Source: JAANXG01 sp963731035
GTDB lineage: Bacteria; Pseudomonadota; Gammaproteobacteria; Arenicellales; JAANXG01
NCBI GenBank assembly: GCA_963731035.1
Contig: CAVSUY010000017.1
Span: 366,484-430,483 of the forward strand
Reading direction: 5' to 3'
DNA: 64,000 nt
The position numbers were made by a program, and so were the translations under genes. Every line of letters begins with the position of its first letter. Position 1 is the first letter of the stretch. A model generated the notes under the pieces. The model worked only from the letters and a program-made list of their open reading frames with translations. It had not been told where the DNA came from and searched no databases. Positions 29,966 through 38,343 of this stretch are shown here, in pieces.

Positions 29966-30325
29966 ATGTCGAAAGTATTGGTGGTGGACGATGCGGAAGC
30001 GGATCGTGTCGCACTGGAACAAATTCTACGCGACGCGGGTTACCAGGTTATTTCCGCTGCGTCCGGTGCCGAGGCCTTGGAAAAGGCTGCCTCGGACAAG
30101 CCGGATATCGTGTTGCTCGACGTAGTCATGGACGAGATGGACGGATTCAAGACCTGCCGCAAGCTCAGCTCCGATCCACAGACATCGGCTATTCCCGTGG
30201 TCATGGTCAGCGGCAACGCCCAGAAAGTGGACAAGCTCTGGGCCGCGCAGCAGGGCGCCAAAGCCTACATAACCAAGCCCTACACCGCCGACCAGATCGT
30301 CGACCAGGTGAGGGCATTCGCGTAG
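29966..30325 (+). CDS. pilH: PilH-like single-domain response regulator
   Basis: A 119-residue receiver-only protein. It opens SKVLVVDDAEADRVALEQIL, has phosphoacceptor Asp52 in IVLLDVVMDEMDGF, Ser in MVSGNAQKVD and Lys in YITKPYTADQ. AGAGGAC lies upstream of the ATG at 29966; an in-frame ATG at 29858 overlaps the previous gene and was rejected. In Pil-Chp systems PilH is the second CheY, often acting as a phosphate sink. Confidence 0.9.
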   Translation: MSKVLVVDDAEADRVALEQILRDAGYQVISAASGAEALEKAASDKPDIVLLDVVMDEMDGFKTCRKLSSDPQTSAIPVVMVSGNAQKVDKLWAAQQGAKAYITKPYTADQIVDQVRAFA

Positions 30326-30365
30326 CCGATCCCGGCGCCCGGATGGACTTTCAAAGCGCGGCACG

Positions 30366-30896
30366 ATGATCGACGGCGACCAGACACTACCCCGGCCTTC
30401 CGGAGCTCCGGATGCACAGCCAGTGTCAACGCAGACGGTGACCGAAGAGCTCTTGGAGAACCGCCCGGTCAACCGGCTGGTATTCCAGGTTGCGGGCCAG
30501 CTCTTGTTGTATGACCAGCGTACGGCGATGGAATACTTCGAGTCGCAGACGTTATTCCGGATACCAACCAGGCATCCCGTTTTCCGGGGACTCATCAATC
30601 GCCGTGGAAGCCTGGTGCCCGTATTCGATGTGGGTTCGCTGCTGGGGGCCGAACCGAGCCTTTCCAGCCGGGCAAAGGTGCTGGTGCTGGGGACCGGTGA
30701 CGACGCCGTCGGAATAATGCTGGACAACACGCCGCACCGGACGAGCATCTCGGAGGAGCAGAAAGCACCCGCCCCGGTGCAGCTGTTCCAGGTGTTTGGC
30801 CGCCATATCGGCGAGTGCTTCGCGACCGAATCAGGCTGCGTCGCGGATGTGGACCTCGGGAGCTTTCTCGAGGATCTCGCACACGAGACAAATTGA
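30366..30896 (+). CDS. pilI: PilI-like CheW adaptor
   Basis: A 176-residue protein with a CheW fold from about residue 35 to the end (LVFQVAGQLLLYD, FRGLINRRGSLVPVFDVGSLLG, LVLGTGDDAVGIMLDN). CheW proteins couple the chemoreceptor to the CheA kinase at the membrane. It lies 40 bases after pilH and 35 bases before the secreted Cache-like protein gene. Confidence 0.9.
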   Translation: MIDGDQTLPRPSGAPDAQPVSTQTVTEELLENRPVNRLVFQVAGQLLLYDQRTAMEYFESQTLFRIPTRHPVFRGLINRRGSLVPVFDVGSLLGAEPSLSSRAKVLVLGTGDDAVGIMLDNTPHRTSISEEQKAPAPVQLFQVFGRHIGECFATESGCVADVDLGSFLEDLAHETN

Positions 30897-30931
30897 GTTC
30901 AATAGTGGAAACGCTTCACAGAGGTAACTTC

Positions 30932-31510
30932 ATGCGCCGTATGTTCATATCGATATGCATGGGGTTTCTGATACTCGGCGGCATCACCGGGGCCGCCGCA
31001 CAGCAGAAACCGAACCGCGAGGAGGTTCTGGCAAGGCTTCAGGGCAAGCTGAGAACCGTACGCCACATGGCGTTTCACCCCGTTATCGTACGGGCGGTGC
31101 GCACCCAGAACAATCAACATCTCAGCCTGGATGTCATCAAGCAGCGGGACGAGCAATGGCGTTCGGCGCAGGAAGAGAATTCACTGCAGCGCTCGATCAG
31201 CCAATCACAGGCCAGTCAGGTTTTGAAGACGTTCGTTCAGCGCAATCCCGATTTCAACGAAGCCTTCGCCACTGACGACCAGGGCGCAAATGTCGCTATG
31301 TACCCCACAACCAGCGACTACTGGCAGGGCGACGAGGACAAGTGGATCAAGTCCTTCAACAACGGTGACGGCAAGATGTACATCGGCGAGGTGGAGCTTG
31401 ACGAAAGCACCAGCACGTTGGCGGTGCAGGTGTCCGTTCCAATTCTCGATCAGGGCAAGACTATCGGGGTGCTGGTAATCGGGGTAACACAGAAATACCT
31501 GGAAGAGTGA
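30932..31510 (+). CDS. secreted Cache-like sensor domain protein
   Basis: A 192-residue protein with a signal peptide (MRRMFISICMGFLILGGI, cleavage near AAAQQ) and no further membrane helix. The mature part has the order of a single Cache domain: a long helix (residues about 25-100), NPDFNEAFATDDQGANVAM, a loop with WQGDEDKW, then paired strands and VSVPILDQGKTIGVLVIGV at the end. Cache domains bind small ligands outside the cell and are usually fused to receptors; here it stands alone inside the Pil-Chp operon. GAGGTAAC lies before the ATG at 30932. Confidence 0.75.
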   Translation: MRRMFISICMGFLILGGITGAAAQQKPNREEVLARLQGKLRTVRHMAFHPVIVRAVRTQNNQHLSLDVIKQRDEQWRSAQEENSLQRSISQSQASQVLKTFVQRNPDFNEAFATDDQGANVAMYPTTSDYWQGDEDKWIKSFNNGDGKMYIGEVELDESTSTLAVQVSVPILDQGKTIGVLVIGVTQKYLEE

Positions 31511-31511
31511 G

Positions 31512-32831
31512 ATGAAACCAGATAGGCATTGCTGCACAGGGCAGCGTTTTGGAAATACCGCCGGCACGGCACGGGCGGACAAACCTCGTCGCCGGCTCGC
31601 GGCGCCGGCTGTCAGCGCGGTCTTGGTTGCGATGCTGTCGCTTCTGGGACCGCTGAACGCCGCGGCGGTCACGGGTGTGACGCCTTCCAAGATCCGCATC
31701 GGGGGGGTCATGGATCTCGAAGGGAGGTCCCGGGGACTGGGCCAGGGAATGCGGGCCGGCATCCTGGCCGCTGTCGGCAACGCCAAGGTGGCCGGGCGCT
31801 CGATTGAATATCTCACGTTGGACGATTCCTACACTCCCAGCAAGACCATCGCCAGCACCAATCAGCTGCTGAACGAGGGGGTGTTCCTGATGATGGGCAA
31901 TGTCGGCACGCCCACCGCCAAGGTATCCCTGCCGATACTCGCGGAGCACGGTGTTCCAGCGGTCGGTTTCTTCACGGGTGCGGGCATCCTGCGCCCTGGA
32001 GTCGGGGATATCGTCAACTACCGTGCGAGCTACGTCCAGGAAACCAGGAAGGTGATTGACTCCGCGCTGGCTGCGGGCGCCGCCCCCGAGGAGATCTGCG
32101 CCTATGTTCAAAACGACGCTTATGGGATGGCGGGCGTTCAGGGCATCAAGCTGGCGCTGGTCGACCGCGCCGGGAGCGAGGATATCATCAAGGATCTCGA
32201 CCGGATTCTCGGGATGGAAGGCGAAAATCCAAGCCGCAACGGCCTGGGACCGGTGGGTGTATATACGCGCAATACCTTCGAGGCCCGCGACGGCTATGTT
32301 TCTCTCAAGAACTGGGAAGAGCAGAAACACACGTCCTGCCGGCTCGTGGTTACGGTGGGCACTTACAACGCGGTGTCCCAGTTCGCCGGCTACAGCCGCT
32401 ACAAGGGCGAGAACTGGCTGATCAGCGCGGTGTCCTTCACCGGCGCGGACAATCTGAGGGAAGCACTGGGAGAGCTGCGTATCGAAGACAGAGTGGTCAT
32501 GACCCAGGTGGTGCCGCTCCCGTCGTCGAACCTGCCCATCGTCGAGGAGGCGCGCTCCGCGTTGGGCGACAACCTGGGCTATGTTTCCCTGGAAGGATTC
32601 ATCGTCGGCAAGATGTTTCTCGAAGCTATGAACCGGATAAAGGGAACGATAACGAGGCAGAGCTTTCTGGACGCCATATTGGGGAGCCGCATGTATCTGG
32701 GCGGACTGGATCTGGATTTCACGACGGACAACCAGGGCTCCGACCTGGTGGTGCCTACGATCCTGAAGAAGGGCGAGTTCGTAGAGATGACCGATGCGGA
32801 TTGGAAAACGCTTATCAAGCCTGCCAAGTAG
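31512..32831 (+). CDS. LivJ-like periplasmic ligand-binding protein
   Basis: A 439-residue type I periplasmic binding protein of the branched-chain amino acid group. A basic N terminus (about 30 residues) precedes a signal segment (LAAPAVSAVLVAMLSLLG). The mature part opens KIRIGGVMDLEGRSRGLGQGM and has the family helix QLLNEGVFLMMGNVGTPTAK and GVPAVGFFTGAG. No transporter genes are nearby: it lies one base after the Cache-like gene and 9 bases before the chemoreceptor, so it probably presents a ligand to that receptor. Confidence 0.86.
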   Translation: MKPDRHCCTGQRFGNTAGTARADKPRRRLAAPAVSAVLVAMLSLLGPLNAAAVTGVTPSKIRIGGVMDLEGRSRGLGQGMRAGILAAVGNAKVAGRSIEYLTLDDSYTPSKTIASTNQLLNEGVFLMMGNVGTPTAKVSLPILAEHGVPAVGFFTGAGILRPGVGDIVNYRASYVQETRKVIDSALAAGAAPEEICAYVQNDAYGMAGVQGIKLALVDRAGSEDIIKDLDRILGMEGENPSRNGLGPVGVYTRNTFEARDGYVSLKNWEEQKHTSCRLVVTVGTYNAVSQFAGYSRYKGENWLISAVSFTGADNLREALGELRIEDRVVMTQVVPLPSSNLPIVEEARSALGDNLGYVSLEGFIVGKMFLEAMNRIKGTITRQSFLDAILGSRMYLGGLDLDFTTDNQGSDLVVPTILKKGEFVEMTDADWKTLIKPAK

Positions 32832-32840
32832 AGGTGAAAA

Positions 32841-34637
32841 ATGTTCAATAGACTTCGTATAGGTCCCCGCCTGATCCTGCTGATACTGGTTCAGACGGTC
32901 CTTATTCTGGCCATCGGCGTCGTCGGCCTGCTGGGACTCAACCAGGCGCAGGAGTCGACCAACCAGTTGAACACGAACGTGACCGAGGCGGCGCTGGTGA
33001 GCGACCTGGCCGACTCCATCCAGGGCGAGCTGCTGCCCACGGTCAACGACGTCAACAACGCGACCTTGACCTGGGGCGAGGGTAGCGAACGCCTGCGGCA
33101 GGCAGCGTCCCACTTCTACAACGGTTGGGACCGACTGACGGGGTCCGCTACACCGGCGGAGAAGGAGTTCATCCACGATGTGCTGGCGCCGTGGCGGCCG
33201 GGCGTCGAGCAGGCGCTGGATGAATTGAACCGGCTGTTCAAGGCGCAAGACAGGGTCAACCTGTCCTTGTTCGTTCGCAACGATATGGAAGGTCTGGTCG
33301 AGCCATTTGTGGATTCCCTGGTGGCAGCCACCCAGGAACGCCAGTTCACGTCCTCGCAGGTGTTCACCGATTCGTTGAAGCGCGGCAGGGAGTTCTTCAC
33401 CATCGGCTCGGCGGTGGTGGTTTTCGGCGTGATCCTCGCCGCCGCCCTCGGCATTTTGATCTACCGGTCTATTTCGGCTCCGGTGAGAAAGCTGGCCGAT
33501 ACGGTGACCCAGATCGGCCAGGGCAACTACGAGCAGCGCGCCGCATTGAGCGGGCGCAACGAACTCGCGGAGTTGGGGTCGGCCCTGGATGAGCTGGTGG
33601 CCGACAAGGTGGCGACCATGGCCCGGGCCGAGGGGGAGAACGAGCGGCTCAACGACTCGGTGGCAAGGCTGCTCGAGGGCGTGAGCCGCCTGAGTCAGAG
33701 GGATCTCACGGTGACCCTGCCAGTGTCCCAGGACGTGACGGGACCGGTGGCGGACGCCATGAATCTCATGACCGAAGAGACATCACGGGTGTTGACGCAG
33801 GTCTCCGGGGTCGCGGAACAGGTGGAGTCGGCCTCCAACCTGGTGAACGAGAGAGCGGAAGCCGTGGACCAGACCGAGGAGCTGCAGCGCGAGGAGATCG
33901 GCCGAACGGTGCAAGGCCTGGAAGAAGCCTCGCAGGCGCTTCAGAACATCACCAGGCTGGTACAAAACGCCAACTCCTCGGCCGAGGAAACCCGGAGCAT
34001 CACCCGACAGGCGATGCAGACGGTGCAGGACAACCTGTCGGGCATGAACGAAATCCGCGAGGCCATCCAGGAAACCGGCAAGCGGCTCAAGCGGCTGGGT
34101 GAACGCACCAACGAGATTGGCAATATCGTCGATATCATCAACACCATCGCCGAGCGCACCAACGTGCTGGCTCTCAATGCGAGCATGCAGGCCGCATCGG
34201 CAGGCGAAGCGGGGAGGAGCTTCGCGGTGGTGGCGGAGGAAATTCAAAGCCTCGCCGGAAACGCGCGGGAGGCGACGGGGCAGATATCCTCGCTGGTGCA
34301 GAACATACAGGTGGATACCAACGACACGATCTCCACCATGGACCGGACGATTTCCCAGGTGGTGCAGGGTACGCAGCTGGCCGAGGCGGCCGGCGGGCAG
34401 ATGACGCGCACGCAGCAAACCACGGAGGAACTGGTACGTTCGGTCCAGGAAATCGCGAGCGTGACCGAAAGACAGTCAAGGATCGGCGACGAGTTGAAGG
34501 AAAGAGCCGCGCACATGATGGAACGGACCCAGGCAACCGCGCAGCAGGTGGACGATCAGCTTTTCCAAACCAGGAATCTGGTGGAGTTCGCGCGGCAGCT
34601 TGTCACATCGGTGCGGACCTTCAAGCTGCCCGCCTGA
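32841..34637 (+). CDS. pilJ: PilJ-like methyl-accepting chemotaxis protein
   Basis: A 598-residue chemoreceptor. Membrane helices are at about residues 9-32 and 188-210; the periplasmic loop between is helical and could contact a binding protein. A HAMP domain follows (ISAPVRKLADTVTQIGQGNY), then a second HAMP-like unit (SQRDLTVTLPVSQDVTGP). The signalling hairpin tip is at about 437-460 (ERTNVLALNASMQAASAGEA), in which Ser-Met-Gln replaces the usual Ala-Ile-Glu. It delivers signals through CheW to the ChpA-like kinase encoded next. Confidence 0.9.
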   Translation: MFNRLRIGPRLILLILVQTVLILAIGVVGLLGLNQAQESTNQLNTNVTEAALVSDLADSIQGELLPTVNDVNNATLTWGEGSERLRQAASHFYNGWDRLTGSATPAEKEFIHDVLAPWRPGVEQALDELNRLFKAQDRVNLSLFVRNDMEGLVEPFVDSLVAATQERQFTSSQVFTDSLKRGREFFTIGSAVVVFGVILAAALGILIYRSISAPVRKLADTVTQIGQGNYEQRAALSGRNELAELGSALDELVADKVATMARAEGENERLNDSVARLLEGVSRLSQRDLTVTLPVSQDVTGPVADAMNLMTEETSRVLTQVSGVAEQVESASNLVNERAEAVDQTEELQREEIGRTVQGLEEASQALQNITRLVQNANSSAEETRSITRQAMQTVQDNLSGMNEIREAIQETGKRLKRLGERTNEIGNIVDIINTIAERTNVLALNASMQAASAGEAGRSFAVVAEEIQSLAGNAREATGQISSLVQNIQVDTNDTISTMDRTISQVVQGTQLAEAAGGQMTRTQQTTEELVRSVQEIASVTERQSRIGDELKERAAHMMERTQATAQQVDDQLFQTRNLVEFARQLVTSVRTFKLPA

Positions 34638-34662
34638 TGCCAACCGCCGCGGCGATCCTGCC

Positions 34663-37590
34663 ATGAGCGCACAACTGGTTCTGTCCGGCCTGGTCGAACG
34701 CGTTGACGCGTCGGCCGGGGAGCTGTCGAATCTGGCGCGGACACTGGAGGGCAGAGCGGATATCCACACCGCGGTGGCCTACTCGAACCTGTGGCGGCGC
34801 ATTCATCAGGCGGTCGAAGCGGCGGGTGTTGCAGGCCTGTCGGAGGTCACCGAATTCGTCTGCTTCAACGCCCAGCGCCTGGTGGAGGCTTGCCAGGAAT
34901 CCACCTGTGAATCCGCGCACATCCGAACCTTGAATGGGGCGCTGGGGGTCTTGAAGGACTTTCTCAACGCACCCCTGGATGCCGAGACTCTGGGCGCACT
35001 CATCACCTACCTGCAGCGCTCCGATTGGCCCATTTCCATGGGCGAGGACCAGGCCTTTACGGTAATGGGACGCCTGCTGGAGCAGCTTCAGGACGAGGAA
35101 GGGCCGGAGGGGGAACTCGGCAGCGAACCGCCGCAGCCCGAAACGGCCGGCGATTCGAGTCGGGACGACTACCGCCTCAGCCTGCCCGACGACGCTCACC
35201 CGCAGCTGGTGGACGCTTTCTTCCACGAGGTCCCGCAGTTGGCGGAAGAGTTTTCCCAGCACGTTCAGAACCTGCTCGATGGCACCGGCAGCATGGACGA
35301 TCTGCTTCGTGCCCAGCGCATGGCTCATACCATCAAGGGATCCTCCAACGTGACGGGGGTTCCGGCGACCGCGTCGCTCATGCACGCCTGTGAGGACCTG
35401 CTGGAGTCCTTGTATCGGAAGCGCACGCTTCCCGACGTCGCCCTGTCCCAGATTTTCATGGAAACGGCCGACTGCCTGGCGTCGCAGCTCGAGTATCTGC
35501 GCGGAGAGGGCCCCGAACCGACGCAGACGGAATCCCTCGTCGATGCGTTGAAGGGATGGGGGCCGGCCGAAGCAGGAGAATCAACGGCTGCCGTGTCGCA
35601 GCCTGAGTACGCAGTACCCGAACCCGAGACGGCGCAGCGCGACGAGACCTACAGCGTCGCGGCATCGACGGATGTGGCAACGGCGGACGCGGTACCTGCG
35701 GAGGCGGCGCCGGCCGACTTGGCGCAAGCGATCCAGGGTCAGGAAGAGACAGCGCGCAGCCTGCCGGACTCGATGCGGGTGTCCTCGTCGTTGATCGAGG
35801 ATCTGCTGCGCAAGGCGGGGGAGGTATCGATATCGACGGTGCAGCTTCAGGGCCTCAACGACGTCCTGCGGGGACGGGTGGACGCACTGATGAAGCAGCA
35901 GACCCTGCTGTGGGAACGATTGAACGCAGTCCAGGAGCTGGTCGAGACCCGCACCATGTCCACCGCGAAGAGTCTTGCGGTGGGTCATGGCGCTCCGGAA
36001 ACGGTATTCGATTCCCTCGAGCTGGACGAGTACAACGAGCTCCACAGCGCGGTCAACTTCCTGGCGGAGAGCGTCACGGACGCGCGGGAGTACACCACCC
36101 AGACACGCGACGACCTGAACAGGCTGGGCTCGATGCTCAAGCAGCAGGATCTGCTGAGCCGGGAATTGAACGAAGCGGTGATGGGAACTCGGATGGTGCC
36201 GTTCCGATCCATCACATCGCGGCTCGCGCGGGTCGTGCGGCAGACCGCCAGGTCCACCGGCAAGTCGGTCGAGCTGCACGTGCACGGGGAAGACGTGCTG
36301 GTCGACAGTGCCGTATTGAACCGCCTGACGGACCCCCTGATGCATCTGCTGCGCAACGCGGTCGACCACGGCATCGAGGATCCCGGGAACCGCGTCCGGA
36401 CGGGCAAGCCCGAAACCGGAAGCGTGGACGTGCGGGTCGAGCGCTACGGCGACAGCGTTTCCCTGGTGATTCGCGACGATGGAAGAGGCTTGGACTATGA
36501 GCGGATACGGCGGACGGGTGTGGAGCGCGGCCTGATACAGCCAGGCTCGTACAACGTCACCGAGCCGGAGTTGACCCGACTGATCCTGGTGCCGGGATTC
36601 TCGACGCGCGACGCGGCCACCCAGATCTCGGGACGCGGTATCGGCATGGATGTCGTCAACTCCGCGGTCATCGAGCAACGCGGGACCCTGGACGTGCAAT
36701 CGGAGCCCGGGCGGGGCATGTCGGTGAATATCCGGGTGCCGATGACACTGATCTCGGTGCATACGCTGCTGGTGCGGAACTCGGGAGTAGTCCTGGGCAT
36801 GCCCAGCAGCTCCGTGGAGCAATTGATGTTTTCCGACCTGGGTGAATGGAAATACGAGGCGGATGAGCCTTTCTTCGAGTTCGAGGAACGGCGCTACCGC
36901 GTGGTATGGCTGTCACGACTGGTCGGCATCGAATCCCCGGTGCCACCGCTGGGCGGCTCCAAGCCGCAGCCTCTGTTGCTGGTCCAGGGGGAGCGCGAGG
37001 CTTACGCGGTCGTCCTGGAGGAAGTGCTGGACAACCGCTACCTGGTGGTGAAGAGGCTGGGGCGCTACGTGCCGCAGCTTGCCGGGATCATCGGCGGCGC
37101 CATTCTCGCGGATGGGAGCATCGCGGGCGTGGTGGATATACGCGAGCTGCTTCGCCGGTCGTCCGACGGGAACCAGCGCGCTCTCCAGGACATCGCCCGC
37201 ACAGGGGGTGTCGATCGCGGGCTCGAGCTGCCCACGGTCCTGGTGGTGGACGATTCGGTCAGCGCGCGCCGTTCCCTGTCGGAGCTGGTGTCGGACGCGG
37301 GCTATCGGTCGGTCACCGCGGTGGATGGCCTGGACGCGCTGGCCAGCATCGATCGCGAGAAACCCGCCGCCGTCCTTATGGACATGGAGATGCCGAGAAT
37401 GAACGGCCTGGAGCTGGCTGCGCATCTGCGTGCCGCTCCGGCCACTTCCGAAATCCCCTTGATCATGATCACCTCGCGCTCCACCGAGAAGCACCGCCGC
37501 CAGGCCGAGATCGCGGGCGTGGACCGCTATTTCACCAAGCCCTACCAGGAAGACAAGCTGGTCGACGAGCTGCGCGGATTGATTCACTGA
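34663..37590 (+). CDS. chpA: ChpA-like CheA hybrid histidine kinase
   Basis: A 975-residue kinase. One clear Hpt domain carries phospho-His222 in AHTIKGSSNVTG; residues 1-140 are a helical region that may be a degenerate Hpt. After a Pro/Ala/Glu-rich linker come the dimerisation helices (about 370-540), the ATPase with N-box LLRNAVDHGIEDP (Asn565), DDGRGLDYE and SGRGIGMDVVN (about 656), a CheW-like domain, and a C-terminal receiver (acidic pair at 863-864, phospho-Asp907, Lys in YFTKPY). Pseudomonas ChpA has many more Hpt domains, so this is a compact form. ATG 34663 avoids overlap with pilJ. Confidence 0.9.
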   Translation: MSAQLVLSGLVERVDASAGELSNLARTLEGRADIHTAVAYSNLWRRIHQAVEAAGVAGLSEVTEFVCFNAQRLVEACQESTCESAHIRTLNGALGVLKDFLNAPLDAETLGALITYLQRSDWPISMGEDQAFTVMGRLLEQLQDEEGPEGELGSEPPQPETAGDSSRDDYRLSLPDDAHPQLVDAFFHEVPQLAEEFSQHVQNLLDGTGSMDDLLRAQRMAHTIKGSSNVTGVPATASLMHACEDLLESLYRKRTLPDVALSQIFMETADCLASQLEYLRGEGPEPTQTESLVDALKGWGPAEAGESTAAVSQPEYAVPEPETAQRDETYSVAASTDVATADAVPAEAAPADLAQAIQGQEETARSLPDSMRVSSSLIEDLLRKAGEVSISTVQLQGLNDVLRGRVDALMKQQTLLWERLNAVQELVETRTMSTAKSLAVGHGAPETVFDSLELDEYNELHSAVNFLAESVTDAREYTTQTRDDLNRLGSMLKQQDLLSRELNEAVMGTRMVPFRSITSRLARVVRQTARSTGKSVELHVHGEDVLVDSAVLNRLTDPLMHLLRNAVDHGIEDPGNRVRTGKPETGSVDVRVERYGDSVSLVIRDDGRGLDYERIRRTGVERGLIQPGSYNVTEPELTRLILVPGFSTRDAATQISGRGIGMDVVNSAVIEQRGTLDVQSEPGRGMSVNIRVPMTLISVHTLLVRNSGVVLGMPSSSVEQLMFSDLGEWKYEADEPFFEFEERRYRVVWLSRLVGIESPVPPLGGSKPQPLLLVQGEREAYAVVLEEVLDNRYLVVKRLGRYVPQLAGIIGGAILADGSIAGVVDIRELLRRSSDGNQRALQDIARTGGVDRGLELPTVLVVDDSVSARRSLSELVSDAGYRSVTAVDGLDALASIDREKPAAVLMDMEMPRMNGLELAAHLRAAPATSEIPLIMITSRSTEKHRRQAEIAGVDRYFTKPYQEDKLVDELRGLIH

Positions 37591-38343
37591 TCTTCGACGA
37601 CTGCCCGTCGATCACCACAAATACGCCACCCCCGCCTCTCGCCCAATCGCGGCTGAAGCCGCTCCTACAATCCGGGGATGAGCACTGCAGTGAACCTCGG
37701 ATCGTAGGAGCGGCTTCAGCCGCGATAGACCCGTCCCCATCGCGGTCGAGCCCATTCCCACACAATCCCTCGTTCAGCATCGCGGCAACCCACGGATTGT
37801 AGGAGCGGCTTCAGCCGCGATAGACCCGTCCCCATCGCGGTCGAGCCCGTTCCCACACAATCCCTCGTTCAGCATCGCGGCAATCCACGGATTGTAGGAG
37901 CGGCTTCAGCCGCGATAGACCCATCCCCATCGCGGTCGAGCCCGTTCCCACACAATCCCTCGTTCAGCACCGCGGCAACCCACGGATTGTAGGAGCGGCT
38001 TCAGCCGCGATAGACCCATCCCCATCGCGGTCGAGCCCATTCCCACACAATCCCTCGTTCAGCACCGCGGCAACCCACGGATCGTAGGAGCGGCTTCAGC
38101 CGCGATAGACCCATCCCCATCGCGGTCGAGCCCATTCCCACACAATCCCTCGTTCAGCACCGCGGCAATCCCCGGATTGTAGGAGCGGCTTCAGCCGCGA
38201 TAGACGCGCGTTCTGCCCCATCACCGCTGAAACCACTCCTACATCGCTTTTCGGTGTTGTAGACTTTGCGCATCCCCATGCCTGTTCTCGTGGACATACC
38301 GATTGTCGTCATCGACCCCGGCCAACCGCCGCAGCTGCCCTAG
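37591..38343. other. gene-free interval filled by a REP array
   Basis: Between chpA and the SEC-C sulfotransferase gene nothing but REP-derived sequence is seen, apart from about 110 bases before the sulfotransferase that should hold its promoter. Confidence 0.75.
37644..38204. repeat. six-copy REP tandem array, 95-base period
   Basis: One reverse copy at 37645 is followed by six forward copies starting at about 37699, 37793, 37888, 37983, 38078 and 38173. Each 95-base unit also contains a decayed reverse arm (ATCGCGGTCGAGCCCATTCC), so the repeating unit is itself an inverted pair. Units differ by only a few bases. The spacing regions are conserved, which rules out CRISPR spacers. Confidence 0.93.

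Noticed and set aside
37644..38204. Regularly spaced repeats that could be taken for a CRISPR array
   Set aside because: The intervals between repeats are nearly identical to each other, the period is 95 bases, the repeat is a REP palindrome and no cas gene is present.
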